A DNA stretch of 60,000 nucleotides from Liolophura sinensis (Eukaryota > Mollusca > Polyplacophora > Chitonida > Chitonidae): the NCBI RefSeq assembly GCF_032854445.1, contig NC_088301.1, positions 4,453,703 to 4,513,702 of the forward strand. Direction: 5' to 3'. Below, one piece after another: positions 35,314 to 50,300 of the stretch. Each line of letters opens with the position of its first letter. The first letter of the stretch is position 1. A program made the translations under genes and the position numbers. The notes below the pieces were generated by a model, which saw nothing but the letters and a program-made list of their open reading frames with translations, did not search any database and had not been told where the DNA came from.

Positions 35314-35370
35314 ATGAGCGATTCAAGGAGTAGAATTACGGATTACAGAAGCCGTCCCTCTTCCGAACAG
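35314..35370 (+). CDS. SPATA1: SPATA1 coding exon 1b
   Basis: Nineteen codons MSDSRSRITDYRSRPSSEQ to a phase-0 donor (GAACAG|GTGAGA). The RPSSE block before LVDLH mirrors the start of vertebrate SPATA1, which makes this the better-supported first exon. Confidence 0.83.
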
Positions 35371-38300
35371 GTGAGACTTTGATTATGGTTGACGACAGGT
35401 GCGTTGTTGTTGACACGATCTGTTCTGTAGGCCTCTTTATTTCACACTTGTACAACCCTAATCGAGGCGTGAATAACAGCTTTGGGTGTTCACACCAGCT
35501 AATAGAGAGTGCTGGAAAGCCTGCTTTCGCCGCTTAATGATAGATACCCCGATTATTCGAATTCTGTATAGTCAGTTGAGTTCTACCTGAATTAGTCGAG
35601 TTTCAAATGTGTGTCGACGCAAAAACGTAAAGAAAAATAAAAGAAAAAACACAGCTAGGTTCCTTAACATCTAACAGTCACCTTCTGTATACCTTGAATT
35701 TTGATAAATTGGTGGTGTGAGTGTTGGTGGAATTATATACTAACAAAACCACCTGACATATACTGGAAGTTTTTAGTTTGGACTTTTATTGACAGATTAG
35801 TGACAGATGTATATAGCATATAATATCATCATGTACTATTGGCTTATTTATTTCATAGTACCAATTTCTGGCCCAAGAATTTAATAATATACTTATGCAT
35901 GCGTTTAGTTCTAGATGTCTACAACATATCTGCTATCTGCTATTTATATTGTCAGTGTTAAACTTGCAAGTATTAAATCTGTAAGAAGGTGATTATTTGG
36001 TGTCATCAAAAATCTGCTGTTACAGAAATCAATTATAGTTTAACTTTTTATGTTAATCCTAACATCAATTCTGAATTAATGGTTATAGTTAGGTGAATGC
36101 ATATGCTGATTTTTCCACTGAAATTTTTGAGTTAGATTTGTTGGGTGCGAAATGGGATCCTGGCTGTTTCCAGTGGTAGTAGTTTCTCTTTTGGATAATG
36201 TTTTCAGTGCATGTACTAAAAGTGGACAATTCGGACAGCATGTAACATGAAGTGTGGTGCCCCCCCCCCCCCCAACCACCTCCTTTAGCTTGATGTGGCA
36301 AGTTCAAGGGTTAGCATTTTTTTTTATTCCATTTATCTTTGATTAGTGTTATATGTAGCTTTTTCAACTTTAGTTTATAGGGTCAGGTGTTAAGCACGGG
36401 TATTGATGAAATAGTCCTTGTTTAAAAACATATTATCTTGTACATCATAAATATATCTTTGGTATGAAATGAATTAGTATGGAACAGTTTGAGTAGCAAA
36501 TGTCTTGGAAACCAACCTGAGTCAGTTTTTTGTCGGAAATGAAAGGACATTGTGTCCGATGCTTACAAAATAAAAATGAAAAGTGAGAGGATTTTAAATG
36601 TGAACAGCTTGAATCAGTTGAATTATGTGCTTAATATTAACTTACACAGGTAGTTTGTTGATGTCAGTCATTCAACATCATCTCTAATGCATTCGTTCCT
36701 ACAAAATGAATTTAATATATAAAAAGTGAAAGAATTTGAATCAGAACAGTAATGTCATCATTCTATTGACATTGGAAAAAAAATAAAACTTGGGTACTAG
36801 AGGCGTTACTGTGTGTTGTGTGGAAGCTTGCTGTAAATGTGTATAATATGTTTAATTGCACCAATATCAAGATTAAAATGTGTTTTTTGTGACACCTCTT
36901 TCCTTTGGTTTCTTTTATAAAATCGCTTCTATGTTTGGTCTTTTAGAAAATCACTTTCTTTGTTGCATATTGTCAAGGGATGTGTTGACCATGTTATGTA
37001 TGTGCTTTGGTTTTTTCCAGTGCATGTATTGTGTTGGTTTTGTGACCCAACAACAATAAACAAATCTTGTGTCATCCCTTAGAATTCCATGGCCTTTGCA
37101 CATGTACTTTCCTGCCCAGACTGGAGTGGGCAAAGCTCTTCTGTACAAAATTGTTTGACCAACCAAGACTCCTATTAATGGAGTGCTTTCTACAGCTCAA
37201 GCTATGGTGCTTTGTATGGTGACTTGAAGTACATTGCACGCACTAGTGTTGATCAGTCAGCAGGACTATATTGCCCTCCCCTTCAAATATTTGTGTAGGT
37301 AACAGAGTGGCAAACCCTTTGTCACCAAAGACTTGTCAGTGACCACCCTGCCCCTTTGATTTGACAGTTGTGACTGACCCAGCATTTACAACAGGCGCTA
37401 CTGATTGTGTTCACATGCCTCACACTTTTGCTTATAGACATGTCCAACCATGTTAAAAGCAAAAGTATGTAGTGTCTACACATTGTCACTGGTTAGCCAA
37501 CCTCTTTCTTTACAGATAGTATAACCTTAGTTTTTTTTTTTTTTTTTTTTTTTTTTTTGGAAGAGGGGTGGAAATAGACTTAAATAGCCACAGCCATTTC
37601 TTTCTCACATGCTTGTTAACTCTGTGGATGGAAGTTTAACCTGGAATTCTTAGGAGGCATTAGGATTCGCTGTGTTAGAGATACCAGAAATGTGATATTG
37701 CTCTGTGCACACATGGTTAAAAGGCAAAAGAGGCTTTGCTGACTGATCAGCGGAAAAAGCTGCTCTCTCAGGTGACAGAAGTAAGTGGTTAAAATTGAAA
37801 ACATGATGGCACTTGATTTTCTCAGTATGTGCATTTTACATGTAGCTCATTTTGAACTGTGATATCTCAGTTATGCATCATCACAAACATGGCACACTTT
37901 ATAAACTTTGTGTAAATATCCATACATGTAAAAGCAATCTCTGAGCCAAGTATATATAATATATGATATATGCAAGATATCACAATACAGAAACAGGTCA
38001 TGATCTAGTCATAAACCTGAGGTTTGAATTTGCACGCACACAGTGTATTACTGTACACTTGTACAAAGGTTGTCATCTCATAAGCCAGATCTCAGCATAA
38101 AAAGAAAACATAATGTTAAGTAAAGGCTACATTCTTTGATAAAGATATTCAAATATTTCTGGCTGTATTTTTTATTACACTTGAAATGATACAACTTCTT
38201 CCTTTAAATATGATTACTGCCTAACTATATCATTATACAGCATTTTTGTTTCAGCTTTAAAGTTTCAACTGTTTATATTGGGGATAATAATTTATTTGTT

Positions 38301-41300
38301 TCTTTATTTGATTGTTTTTCAGTACCACACTTAATAATTGTCTGTCAGTTGGTCTGGCAGGTTGCAGGTCTGTTTGTCAAGTGTGTTTATATCCAACTTT
38401 TTAACTTTATTCATTCACTTAACTAGAGGACACATAGCGCAAGAAGACATTGACTTCTTATTGCATGTCACAGTTAAATTTCAAATTTACGCTCGCTTTT
38501 TAACAGTGTATGTACGAGGCATAACTTTATAAGGATTGCGTGGCCATGTACTTGCATGTGTTTTTCCACAGTGCTTTGAGACCAGCTTTCCTCTGAAGGA
38601 TTAGCTGTTGTAGATTATATTGTGGGACTGTAAAGTTAAATCAGCCATTGGGATTAACTGTATCTGTATGGTAAGTGTGGGGATTATCAGCTAATCTCAA
38701 AGCTAACAATCTTATGATTAAGTACATAAAGTAGGCATGTAGAACATCTGTTAACAGTGTAGCTTAAATGATTACACCATTGTTGATGAAAAAAATCAGA
38801 GCTTAGCTAAGCTTATTTAAAATTGTACATCATAGACACGCTGTTGTACGTGCTGGTATACAGAAGTTGTAAAGTATTCACACAAAGTATGTGAATGAAA
38901 CAAGAAAGCAAAACAATAGCTCACTAAGAGATTTTAAATCAGTAAGGTATAAATTTATTATTTATTATTAAAGTTATTTCTTTGGGGTTACCAGTTAATT
39001 CAGAGTCGAGCTGATACATGGTCAGCAATATACATCAGTGTTTCGTCCCACCACAATGTTGACCACAGTTATATAAGTGAAAAATTCTTGAGAATGGTGT
39101 AAAACACCAATCTAATAAATAAATAAGTCACAAGACTGGTATTACGATATAAATATATCATATTTATGTGATATTTGATTGATCTTATGTGTAAATATAC
39201 CACGTTAATAGGTACATATATGCTGATGGACTGATAAAGCAGTCCTGCGTATGTTTCTCAAAGAGGCTGAGTTTGGATACCAAGTTGTGTAGGTTCAAAA
39301 TTAATGGTTAATAGCTTACACATGGATTGTAATAGTGCTGTTTTATTGATTAGAAGCTCAGTCAATATAAATCACTTCAGTTTAAAACACTTAATGTGAT
39401 TTGATTTATTGATCATGACCTGTGGAAGGAAGGATCAGCCAAGTGGAAGGAATCAGCCGGAGTGTGTAGAAAGCTAATTGTTTTAGTTCACGAAGTACAC
39501 TCGTTGATTGATGAATATGACGTACTCTATAACAATACATGTATATAGTATGTCAGCTTTGATTGGATAGTCCAGAATCAAAACTCACGGTCTGTGTATA
39601 TTGAAGTGTTTTTTATAAATATTATTGACCACATGGACTAGTATTTACCACTTTGTATGTTAAATACATGATTTTTGAAGATGCTTGCCACTATTAACAC
39701 ATTATTAGGGACGGTGTAGATATGTAAGTTTCTCCTAATTAAAAAATGAAAACATTAATTGAAAACTGAAAGCATTGACCTGGATTACATACTGGTATAC
39801 TGCTGTCTGCTTTTGTTCCTCTGTTCAAGAAGAAAAATGTACTGGACCCTGTCGCATAGAGACTTGACTTGTTGGGACTTCTTAAATGATGCACCTCGGA
39901 AATCATCCAGCTACCTGTACATGTACCTGTTGTGTGTTGTCCTGAATTTTTCGTGTGTATGATTTATGCAAGCAACTTATTGGAATTTTTTACCAGATGA
40001 AACTTCCTTGGCATGATGTGTTTACATGTATGTTCAGAATGCAGAATCCATTTTTATAATTTTGATATAATTATTTTAAATAAAGTCAGTATAAAATGAA
40101 TAATCAGTTAGTCATAAACAGTTGGGACTAACTTGGCAGAAATGATCATCTACATTCATGTGCATGCATGAAGTTCAAAGTACATGTGGAGTGATTTTGT
40201 ATTGTGTATGGTTTTATCTCATCAAATCATCATGTTGTCAGAACACAATGAAAGAAGCTGTGTAGTGTAACAAGGTGAAAATTATGTCATAAATAAATTT
40301 TGATTTCATAATTATGAAAGGTCCTAAATCAAGTGAGCGCCATCTTTGTTAGGCTACAAACATGACAAATTGTATTAGATCATTGGACACATGTCCAGTT
40401 GCATGCTAATAAGCTGGTTAGTAGATTAATACTTTCAGTGAATACATCAGGTATATGCTTACTCAGTAATACTGTAGGGCTATGGATTTTTAATCTAAGA
40501 TTAAGAAACCAGAGTGGATGGAATTTGATACTGTAGATTATTAAATCGAATAGAAATGGCTCACATGTACTTGGCAAATCTCCAAGAATTTGAACTTTAA
40601 GGAAATACAATCTAGGGACTAACGACCTGAATGGTCAAACCCTGACATGGCTTTTGCAGTATATCAATTGACAGAGAGGAGTTCATGTGTGCGAAGACAT
40701 TTATTATTGTGCTGTTAGATGTCAGTTTGATAATCCCACTCATGAAGTGGGGTGTCATTTAAGGAATCGAGGTCAATTCACTCTGTTATGGTGATTATAC
40801 ACAGGAATAGAATGGCAGTTGAATCTTAACGCAGGGTGCCTGTCACAAATGTACTGATGTGTAGATCTTCTATGCAGAGTTTGAGTTTTTCATGTACACT
40901 TGTAGTGTGATCACTGTCTCATCCTATGCATGTTGCATTAGTAAATATGCCAGATAGCTGTTTTGATTGGTGACTCAGAACGCCTGAGCGTAACATGTCA
41001 TAGGTAAGATAAACAAAAGCACATGATCATTAATGCCTATGGTACAACATTACAGGCTTCTGCGATGGCCAAGAATTCAGCTCCATCCAATTTCTTATAA
41101 TGTATTTTTCTAACATTTTGACTTGAAATTGTCCTCAAACCCATGTAAGGTCTCAGATGTCACAACAAGTGGTATAAAATACATGGTTTTAGCTGAACTG
41201 TGTGTAAAACTGCCGAGGGTCATTTTGCCTTCTCATGGATTTGTTTGTCCCACAGAGATGAATTCTTGATCATGTGCACTGGAAACATTTATCCGGCTTA

Positions 41301-44300
41301 TTGCATCTGGCATGTCCGGTGTAGCACATCGATGGGTGTACATTATCTTTATATTGCTTGTCAGTGACCAAGGCCATCCCAAAGAAACTATTTACAAAGT
41401 ACTGGGATACTCATGTACATGTATACCTCATGACATTCTCAGCATCAAAGAGTACATGTGTTCTTAAGTACTACATACTTGTGGAATGGTGCACATGTGT
41501 CTTCTGAAATAGAAAGGTATGTCTTTAACATCATTGTGTTAGCAAAATGTAGATGACATTTTGAGAACATTTTGTACTCTATGTCTATAGCTTTATCCCA
41601 CTCTTTTTTGCTAATATTTTAATAATGCCTGGGTATTTTGATTTTCTTAAACTTCTTCATGGTTGAAATGGGAGAATATTGATACTCTTATAAACAGTGT
41701 ATACCTGTCTCCTCATGCCATACTCTTAATATCTGCCACTTCATTGATTGCCTCTTAAGTTCTGAATGCTAATAAGGTGTCTGTTAGAGATAAGAAAATT
41801 TATCTCTAAACTTTATTATTAATTTGAACCATCCATTTTTAGTTGCATGATCAATGTAATACAAATTTGAGTATGCTGTCATTCAGTGAAGTGGATGTAT
41901 AAACTGGCTGTCAGTATTTGCTTTTCGTCTCCATTATCCCGCATGATCTACAAATTGCATTGTATTCTTTTGATATCTCAGTATGTTGCTTTAAGGATGT
42001 GTACTGTACAATATACGGTGGCTACCTGGGTTAATTGCCTGACTCAGTTGTGTATATGTATTCAGATGTATGGTAGCTAAGCTAATCTGGAGAGAGCAAC
42101 CATTGACAGATGAACTATTCAGAGAGTTAAAGTCACATTTACATTCAGATTGTTGTAGTTACACTTGTCAGGTGCTAGGGTCCAGAGGATTGTGTAGGGG
42201 TCGTACGTGTACATGTATATAGAGTTTATGCTCCATTTTGTTGGATAAAGGACCGAAGGAGATTTGTATCTGAAAAACAAATAGAACTGCTTAATAGCAT
42301 TTGAGACCAGAGAGAGATTATCTTACAATCATTGAGCACATATATGTAAAAATTGTCTCCATGTTTAGTACAAACAGTATTTAGGCCAGAAAATAAAGGA
42401 ATATAAAGTATCTTATTGCAGTGCACCAAACTTTATTTTCTGAGGGTGACAAATGGTGAACATTAACTGTGTCAGTTACAAAAACTATTCTTCCCAGAAG
42501 CCCTCTGACAGGATGACAAAACAAACGGGCATTTACAAGTAAATATTAACAGTGACCAGACGAACAGTAACACATAACCGATCAAAAGTAGCCATAGATT
42601 CAGTAATTATGCTATACAAAGCAATACAAAACGAACGCAATCAGCAAAGGACAGATTACAGTGAAGATATTTACTGTGTATATATTGAAAATGGGTTTTT
42701 AAGCATTTACATTTAGTTTTTCAAGCATGGTCAATAAAACTTTTTACAGAAGGCGTTTGGAGATTTTGACTCTTTTAATTCCCTTTCTAATGAGTTCCAC
42801 ACTTTTAGACCATTGTATGGAAGGCTTTTTTTTGACGTCCTTTGAGGAGGGGAATGGCATTTGCAGATTACCATTCGTTGTTTATCAGAGATGTTTTGTA
42901 GTTGCAGAGTTGACAGATTTAAATAGTGTATTCAGGTATGTTGGGCACTTTCCGTTTAGTATCTTATACAGGTAGGCTCCTGTTTGCTGGGAAATTTTGT
43001 CTTGGATACAGAGCCAGTTGAGGTGCTTGAAAAGGTTGGAAGTTGGTGTTAAATAAGGGGCATTTAATATTAGTCTAGCTGCTCTTTTTGGAAGTTTGAG
43101 ATTCTTTCTATCTGGTACTTGCTGGCATATCCCCTAGATTGTGCAACAGTAGTTGATATGTGGCAGAATGAAGGAATTATAATACAGAATATTTGCCTTT
43201 TTCTCCCAGTATATGTTTGTTCCTATATAATATACCAAGTTTGGTTGTGATCTTTTTCACAGACAGAATCAGGGTGGGGATTCCAATTTTCGGCTTTGAT
43301 TAATATGAAGGACCAAGAATTTTGTCCAGATTGTACGCATGGAAGATTTTGAGTTGCTTGCCAGTCTTGTTAATACGAGTGTCTGGTTTATGTAATTTAT
43401 GTTCAAAGCCTAATAAGAAAATGGTTAACTTGTCAGTAGTAAGAAACATTTCATGGTAGTGACACCAACTGTCGATTTGTTCTATGTTGTGATTCAAACT
43501 AGCACACTGAGAACCACAAGAAGTGAAGTGCTAAGGTTGGCTTTGTGTATTTAACAATGGGTAATGGTCATACTTCTTCCAGAGGCTATACCAGAGATTT
43601 GGGCCAAAAAAACGATCAGAGTTCCAAGTTTTGCTATTATTTTAGAATAGCCCAAATTATTACATTTCACAAAATATCAACCTCTTATGTTACTGTTCAA
43701 AATAAGTAGTAAAGGTTCTAAAATTTATAAAGCGGGTAGAATTATAACTTTTTCAAATTTCAGAATTTCATTATGACACTTAGTAAATAGAACAGGTATA
43801 ATTCTGTTATTTACTGAAATGCAAAAATATGAGCTATTGATGACACATATGTAGGAAATTTGATGAACCAATATTAATTTTTTGACAAAAAAACTCTGGT
43901 ATACATGTACCTGTATACCTGCACATTGCAGTCTCCTGTCCTCCCTTCCATAACTGCTTTCCTAAGGGGCAAAGACTTCGACAAACCATATAGATATACT
44001 TTGATTGGTAATATGTTGTTGAGATTCATAGTTTAAGTATGTTCAATAAACTAAAAAACTTCTGACCATCCCCATCTTGAGAAGAAAACTAACCAGCATA
44101 ATCCTTTGATTGTACATGTATTATTTCCATTCCAGCTGGTAGATTTACACATTTATGTGGTGCCCCCTGATATCTGGAGAAGGAAGCACAATGACGTACT
44201 CAACACTGATGTCAACGAAACAATATCAGCTGGATTTATACGGTACAGTGCCCCCTATTGGCTTATTACGGGGAACTTTAAAACTTCTTCCAGCCTTTAC

Positions 44301-47300
44301 ACAGTAGTCCAGATCTGTGTGCCTTTCTACTGTAGTACATGTACTTCCTTTTCTTGCTGTGACTTTGGATGGTCATGGGTTTCCTCCCACCATTGTGCTG
44401 GCCGCCGTCGTGTGAGTGAAATACTCTTGAGTACAGGGTAAAACACCAATCAAATAAATCAAATAAATACTGTGACTGGGACGTCTGTGTCATCAGTCAA
44501 ATGTGGCATGAAAACTCATGAAAAGTTTAGGAATGTGTATTACAGACTAGCACTATAAACGCTACAGATACATGTACAGGTGTAATATCTGGTGAGTCTT
44601 TATAGTCCTACAAACAAGAGCCAGCTTTATGCATGAGTGCCTTAGCATATTAGATGTGTTTTAAAACATTGTTGTAGGAAGTAACTTTCTGTGTGTAAGT
44701 TTTATGCATTTTATATGTGTACCAGATGTGAAGCATAGAGTGGTAGGAAGATTGGTTTGTATATTTGTGTTTTAGTTATAATGTTTAGTAATGGAAGGTT
44801 TCCAATCGTTTTCCAGATGTAACTTTCAGGTGTAATATTGCCCATGCATATATTTTTATAGTTTCAAAATTTGTATCTCATTTTCGATCTCAGTTTTGAT
44901 CTACATGCATGATTTACATAAATGTTTTCCCACACACATGGAGCTGATGTCAGCAGCAACATTTTCCATTGTACATGTGTTAGCTACATTGTTTTCACAA
45001 AAGTAGCTCTCAGTTACCGTATTTTCCCAAGTGTCTGGGGCAGGTGCAAAGTTTATGCTCTTTTTATTACTGTAACTTTCAGTGACAGTGTCCTCTCAGG
45101 CACAAATGTCAGTTACAATGTTTTCAGATGTGTAACTGTGATTTACAATGAGTTTCTTTCCCACATGTATGTTTCAGAGTACATCCAGAGAATAAAGTGT
45201 TTACCCTTAGAGATGATATTGAACAACAGTTAGGTCTTGATCTCACACCAAAAGACTATGTTTTTATGAAATGTGTTGGACGCAGTTTGACACGGGTAAG
45301 TGATGTACAAATTTTCTAAGGGATCTGCTAAGGAGTATCAGGAGTATTATCAGATATTTTAGAATTTAATTCATTGAATGTTTTAATAACTTATTAATTT
45401 TGAGGTTTATATTCTATAAACCAAAATCTCCCTTGAAGCTAGAATTATTATTTGATGGAACTGTTCACTGAACCAGTAGCTTCTACTGGAGTTCAAAAGT
45501 AGGAGTTCATCATATCTCATGATCAAGAGATCACAGGTTCAAATCCAGATCCTGATGCTTTGTCAAGCACCCAGCGAGATGCAGGAATTTCCTCCAACAG
45601 TAGACTTTGACAGCTTTCATAATAGTGTGAGGTGCTTAACAATTTTGAATGCAGCATCAAACATAAATCAAGCGAATCAATAGATATTTGAATAGGATAA
45701 AAATTGAGTTTGATTGTTATGGGACCTAAACCTGTCATATATAAGTCTGCTTCAGTTTTAAAGTACACAACATCTGATGTCTGTTTGCAGCTAATAATAT
45801 GAGATGAATTAACCTCAAACGGGGCTTTGATGCTAAAACCAATATTTGTGTTTGGTTTTAACATTGTACAAAGTAATGTGAAAAGATTCTATTTAAATTT
45901 ATGAAGTCGTTACAGGTGTAAATTTCAGAATACAATACTGGTATACTGGCCTGGTTTAGGTTATCAACATGTGTACAGACCATGTACTATTTCTTATGTA
46001 TGTTTTGCAGGTCAAACCAAAACAAGAATACCAGTTAAAGATCAAAAATTTTCTTCCTCCCTTGGTGAGTAAAAACATACATCATACACAAAGGTGTAGA
46101 TTAAGCAAGTAGTTGTAATGGTGGATTCTCTTGATCTTATTGACTGAAGCATCCTGGAGACCCAGCCTAATCCATCCTGGAGACCTGGCCTAATCCATGC
46201 TGGAGACTTGGCCTAATCCATGACCTGGAGACCTGACCTAATCCATGTTGGAGACCTGACCTAGTACGTGCTCGGGACTTGGCCTAATCCATGCTGGAGA
46301 CTGGACCAAATCCATGTTGGAGGCCTGGCCTAATCCATGCTGGGACCTGATCTAATTCATGCTGGAGACCTGACCTAATACTTGCTGAAGACCCGGTCTA
46401 ATCCATGCTGGAGGCCCGGCCTAATCCATGCTGGAGACTTGGCCAGATCCATGCTGGAAACTTGGCCTAATCCATTGTGGAGACTTGGCCTAATCCATGC
46501 TGGAGACCTGACCTAATTCGTGCTGGAAACCTGACCTAATCCATGTTGGAGACATGCCCTAATCCAGACTGTGGATATGGCCTGATGCATGTTTTAGACC
46601 TGACCTAATCCATGCTGCAGACCTGACCTAATCCATGCTGTGGACGTGACCTAGTCCATGCTGGTGATCTTTTTGATTTACAAAATTTTGAATTTGTTCA
46701 AACTTTAAAATTTCAGTAGTTTACAACCTGAAAGCATCAAATTGTGATATAATAATCCTTTCACAACACTTGTTAGGTGTCCCCAATTTTGCCACAAAAA
46801 TGAGTGTTTGGATTTAACTTATGAAGACTATTATGTCTGTAATATTATGTTGTTTCTTCACCTGTTCCTATTACTTGTTCCATTGTTATAGGCGTATCTA
46901 CCCGAGGTCTACCTGTTAGAGGTATCTCCTGGTGAGAGACACCTGTATGGGCTCAGCAGTGGAGAGGGGTCATCCAGGGCACAGACCCGTACATCCGTAC
47001 ATTTAGGAGATACGCCCCACCCCCATGGGTACAGGAACCGCTACTCCGAGGAAGACTTAGACCGCTACAACAGCAGGGAGAGGTTGAATCTGGAAAATGA
47101 AAAAATCAGAAATGGTGGCTATCATCCAGGTAAGACTAACTTTTAGGAGTTTTATCAAGGGTTGGACAGGAAATAAATTCCTGAACAAGTAAGTGTTTGC
47201 AAGAGCACTGATGCAGCAAAATTTAGCTTGTTGTAGTTAGTTTTGCTGATGGATGATTTCAGGTAGGGGTTTGCAGTCATACATTGTCAAACTGGATTCA

Positions 47301-50300
47301 TTTAGCGTTTTCTGTGTACACCAAGCTGACTGGGTCGAGAAAATTAGGGTTTGTCCGTTACGATTTTTTTTCTTTTTCAATAAACGTTTGCATTTAGAGG
47401 AAAATTGCTCCGGAAATGAAAAAATGAAAGATTTTTCTTGAGAAATGCTTTAAAAAAGCATTTGAATGGGATGTGGGAGTATGTTTTGTTACTTGAAATA
47501 TTTTGTTGACTTGTTATGCACTGACCATGTTTCCCCGATCAGCGTCATGTTTTTCCAGATGGATGCATTAAACTTACTTTCTGGAGCCCTCTATATATTT
47601 CCTCTATATATGTAAACTGCGAAGCATTTATATAATGTAGGTGTATATATAGTAATGAAATGTGAATAGCGTATTTAATATAAATATACATGGGGCATCA
47701 TACTACTTGCGATTTATTTACGGATTAATAGACTAGAGACTTTATTTCGCCAGAAATCATAAAATGGTAGAAAATTTGTAGCGATGTAGAATAGCTTGCA
47801 CTTACAGATGTATTCATGCAAGTTGCAAGTCTAGCATCATAGACACAGTCATTTTCTTGTCTCCATGTACATAGGTCAAAATGCATATGTGTGCTGTGCT
47901 GTATTATGTTTATCAAAACTTTGTCAGTTGTATAGTGTACATTTTACTTCACATGTAAATTCTTAGAATATTTGCTTTGAAGGCTTTTGTGGATTGCTTG
48001 TGTGGACTATCAGTCTAAACTCTGGTTGTTCCATGTTTTTGTTTTTATAATGTGTTTCAGTTTTCTTTTTGCCAAACCTAGTCATTGCCATCTGTTAAGA
48101 ATTATGATGTAGAGTTTCAACATTGCATTGAACAGTAAAACTGATGCATTTTCTGAATTGATTTTGACTTTTTTATGGATGTGTAAAATGAAAGATTTGT
48201 TAAAGAAAGTTTATGTATTTTGGTGAACATAAGATCTTTGTGGTCTGACTGTACTGATATCAGATGTGAAGTGTGAGGTGGTGTTCTAATCTGTTTTAAT
48301 ATTATACTGTCTTTCCCTGTTACAAGCCCTTCTTCTTCCATCTGTCTGCATGTCAGCAGTGTGTACAAACAACAAACATTGTGATAGCATATCCGAAGAC
48401 ATTTTACCACTTTTAATAGTTTTGGTATATGTGCATCTTGCTGACATGTCCAGATTCTTTATGATAATATTTGAGTTTGCTTAGAGATATACTGTGTTAA
48501 CTGTGTTAACAAATAATCTTCATGCTTGATCACATGGAAAGAGAACTGCCTTGTCTTACCCTGTTAGGTATGGCTGTACCTGTTTCCTTTCCTCACCCTG
48601 TTTGCATGTATGAGTGTTTTGTCCTATGCTATGTAGGTGTGGCTGTGTACTTGGTCGCACTCTATATGCACGGGCCAGATTACTTTGTCTCACTGTCAAC
48701 ACTTACATTGTGCCTCCTTGCTTTGTCTTACTCTGTAAGCATGGACCAGATTGCTTGTCTCATTGTCACCACTTACATTGAGCCTCCATGCTTCATCTCA
48801 CCCTGAATGCATGGACCAGCTTGCCTTGTCTCACGACTTACACTAGCTTGCCTTGTCTCACAACTTACACTAGCTTGCCTTGTCTCACGACTTACACCAG
48901 CTTGCTTTGTCTCACCCTATCTGGATGGATCAGCTTGCTTTGTCTCACCGCTTATACTTGTACAGTGGAGCTGTTTGCTTTGTCTCACCCTATCTGCATG
49001 GATCAGCTTGCTTTGTCTCACCGCTTATACTTGTACAGTGGAGCTGTTTGCTTTGTCTCTTCCTATATGCATGGATCAGCTTGCTTTGTCTAACACTTAT
49101 GCTTGAACCTGCATGCTTTGCTTGGCTGTGAACTCTAAGGCTCTCTGCGTTTTAGGTGCTATCCGTAAACCTGCTGGTAGTGGCTCCACTCACAAACTCA
49201 CCCCAGTAGATCCCCAGCGAGCACACCTTAAGTCCCGTAGCTCTCAGCGCACTGGGTTTTCTCTAGAGACTGTAAGTGAGCCTAAAGATCCTTCAGGCAA
49301 ACGGCACAGGCAGAAGTCTGCCTCAGGGCAGACCCAGTCCTCCTGGGGTGCGGCACGTCAGCACGGGGTGCTACTAGAGGTGCCCCAGAGAGGAGACTAC
49401 CCTCTTAAATCTTCTCCACGACTCTCTCCTAAACCTGCCCTTCCTCCTAACACAGACACAGCCAGGTCGCGCCAGGACAGCACATCTCTCCCTCCCATCT
49501 CTAACCAGCTCCGGTCGCCACCACCTCACAATCGCACCCGCTCGCCCCCCGACGACTCCCCCACTGGGCGCTCAAACAGGCACCGTAGGGAGACGGAGGA
49601 AGGTTCACAACCTCCCCTCAGTGCCAGTCCTCCTCCATCCCCAGACAAACATCGCAGTAACCAGTCGAAGAGAGGCTACAACATTAAGGCTTACCCTGAG
49701 GGACACCAGCCAGACCCAAGAAGAACAGACAGTCCAGATGGGGCGTACAGTGGAAACACCTATGGTGACAGAGGTCAAAGGTAAAGTCTTAGAAGTGCTT
49801 GATGAAGTGCAAGTAGTAAATGCATCCGTTTCACCGTATATTGCTGTGATGTTCTCTAAATCCTGTAAAGCCATATTTGTTTATTCATGGATACGGTGAC
49901 ACTTTTTAACCTTCTTTGTGCATTTCATTTGATTAATTAGAACTGATTAGCATAAGCTGGAAGATACAGTCCTTTTAATTATCTTTATTAGTTATTGATG
50001 TAAGAATGTATGGAAGTTAAGAAATTGTGTCAGCGGGTGAGATAATCTGCCATGGAAAAGGCTGGCTGTTGTTTAGTTGCCCTTTTTTAAAGAGTGACGT
50101 CAGGAATATCATACTGTTGTTGTAAGGTTACACCTGACAAGTCATTCTTCACTTTTTGATTGATTCTCATAGCTTTCCAATGACAGTTAACACAGGAATA
50201 TTGAAAGAAAATACTCATTATAAATTATTATAAATACTTCAAAATTTAAAGGCAGACTTGTTGGGTTGTAGCTCGACAGTATGAAAAAATAATGAACTGT

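Larger units (their letters stand above)
35371..44135 (+). other. SPATA1 intron 1 (8.8 kb)
   Basis: AT-rich intron. Holds a C-run (about 36258-36273), a T-run (about 37530-37558), a SINE tail (39036-39125) and the decayed retrotransposon at about 42440-43500. No conserved exon recognised. Confidence 0.6.

Noticed and set aside
45529-45560. Possible tRNA gene (B-box ggttcaaatcc)
   Set aside because: No cloverleaf can be formed and a SINE-like tail follows, so it is treated as a degenerate SINE.
48522-49131. Overlapping plus-strand ORFs with Cys/Leu-rich repeats
   Set aside because: They are translations of the 27/73-bp array in SPATA1 intron 5 and run in several frames at once.
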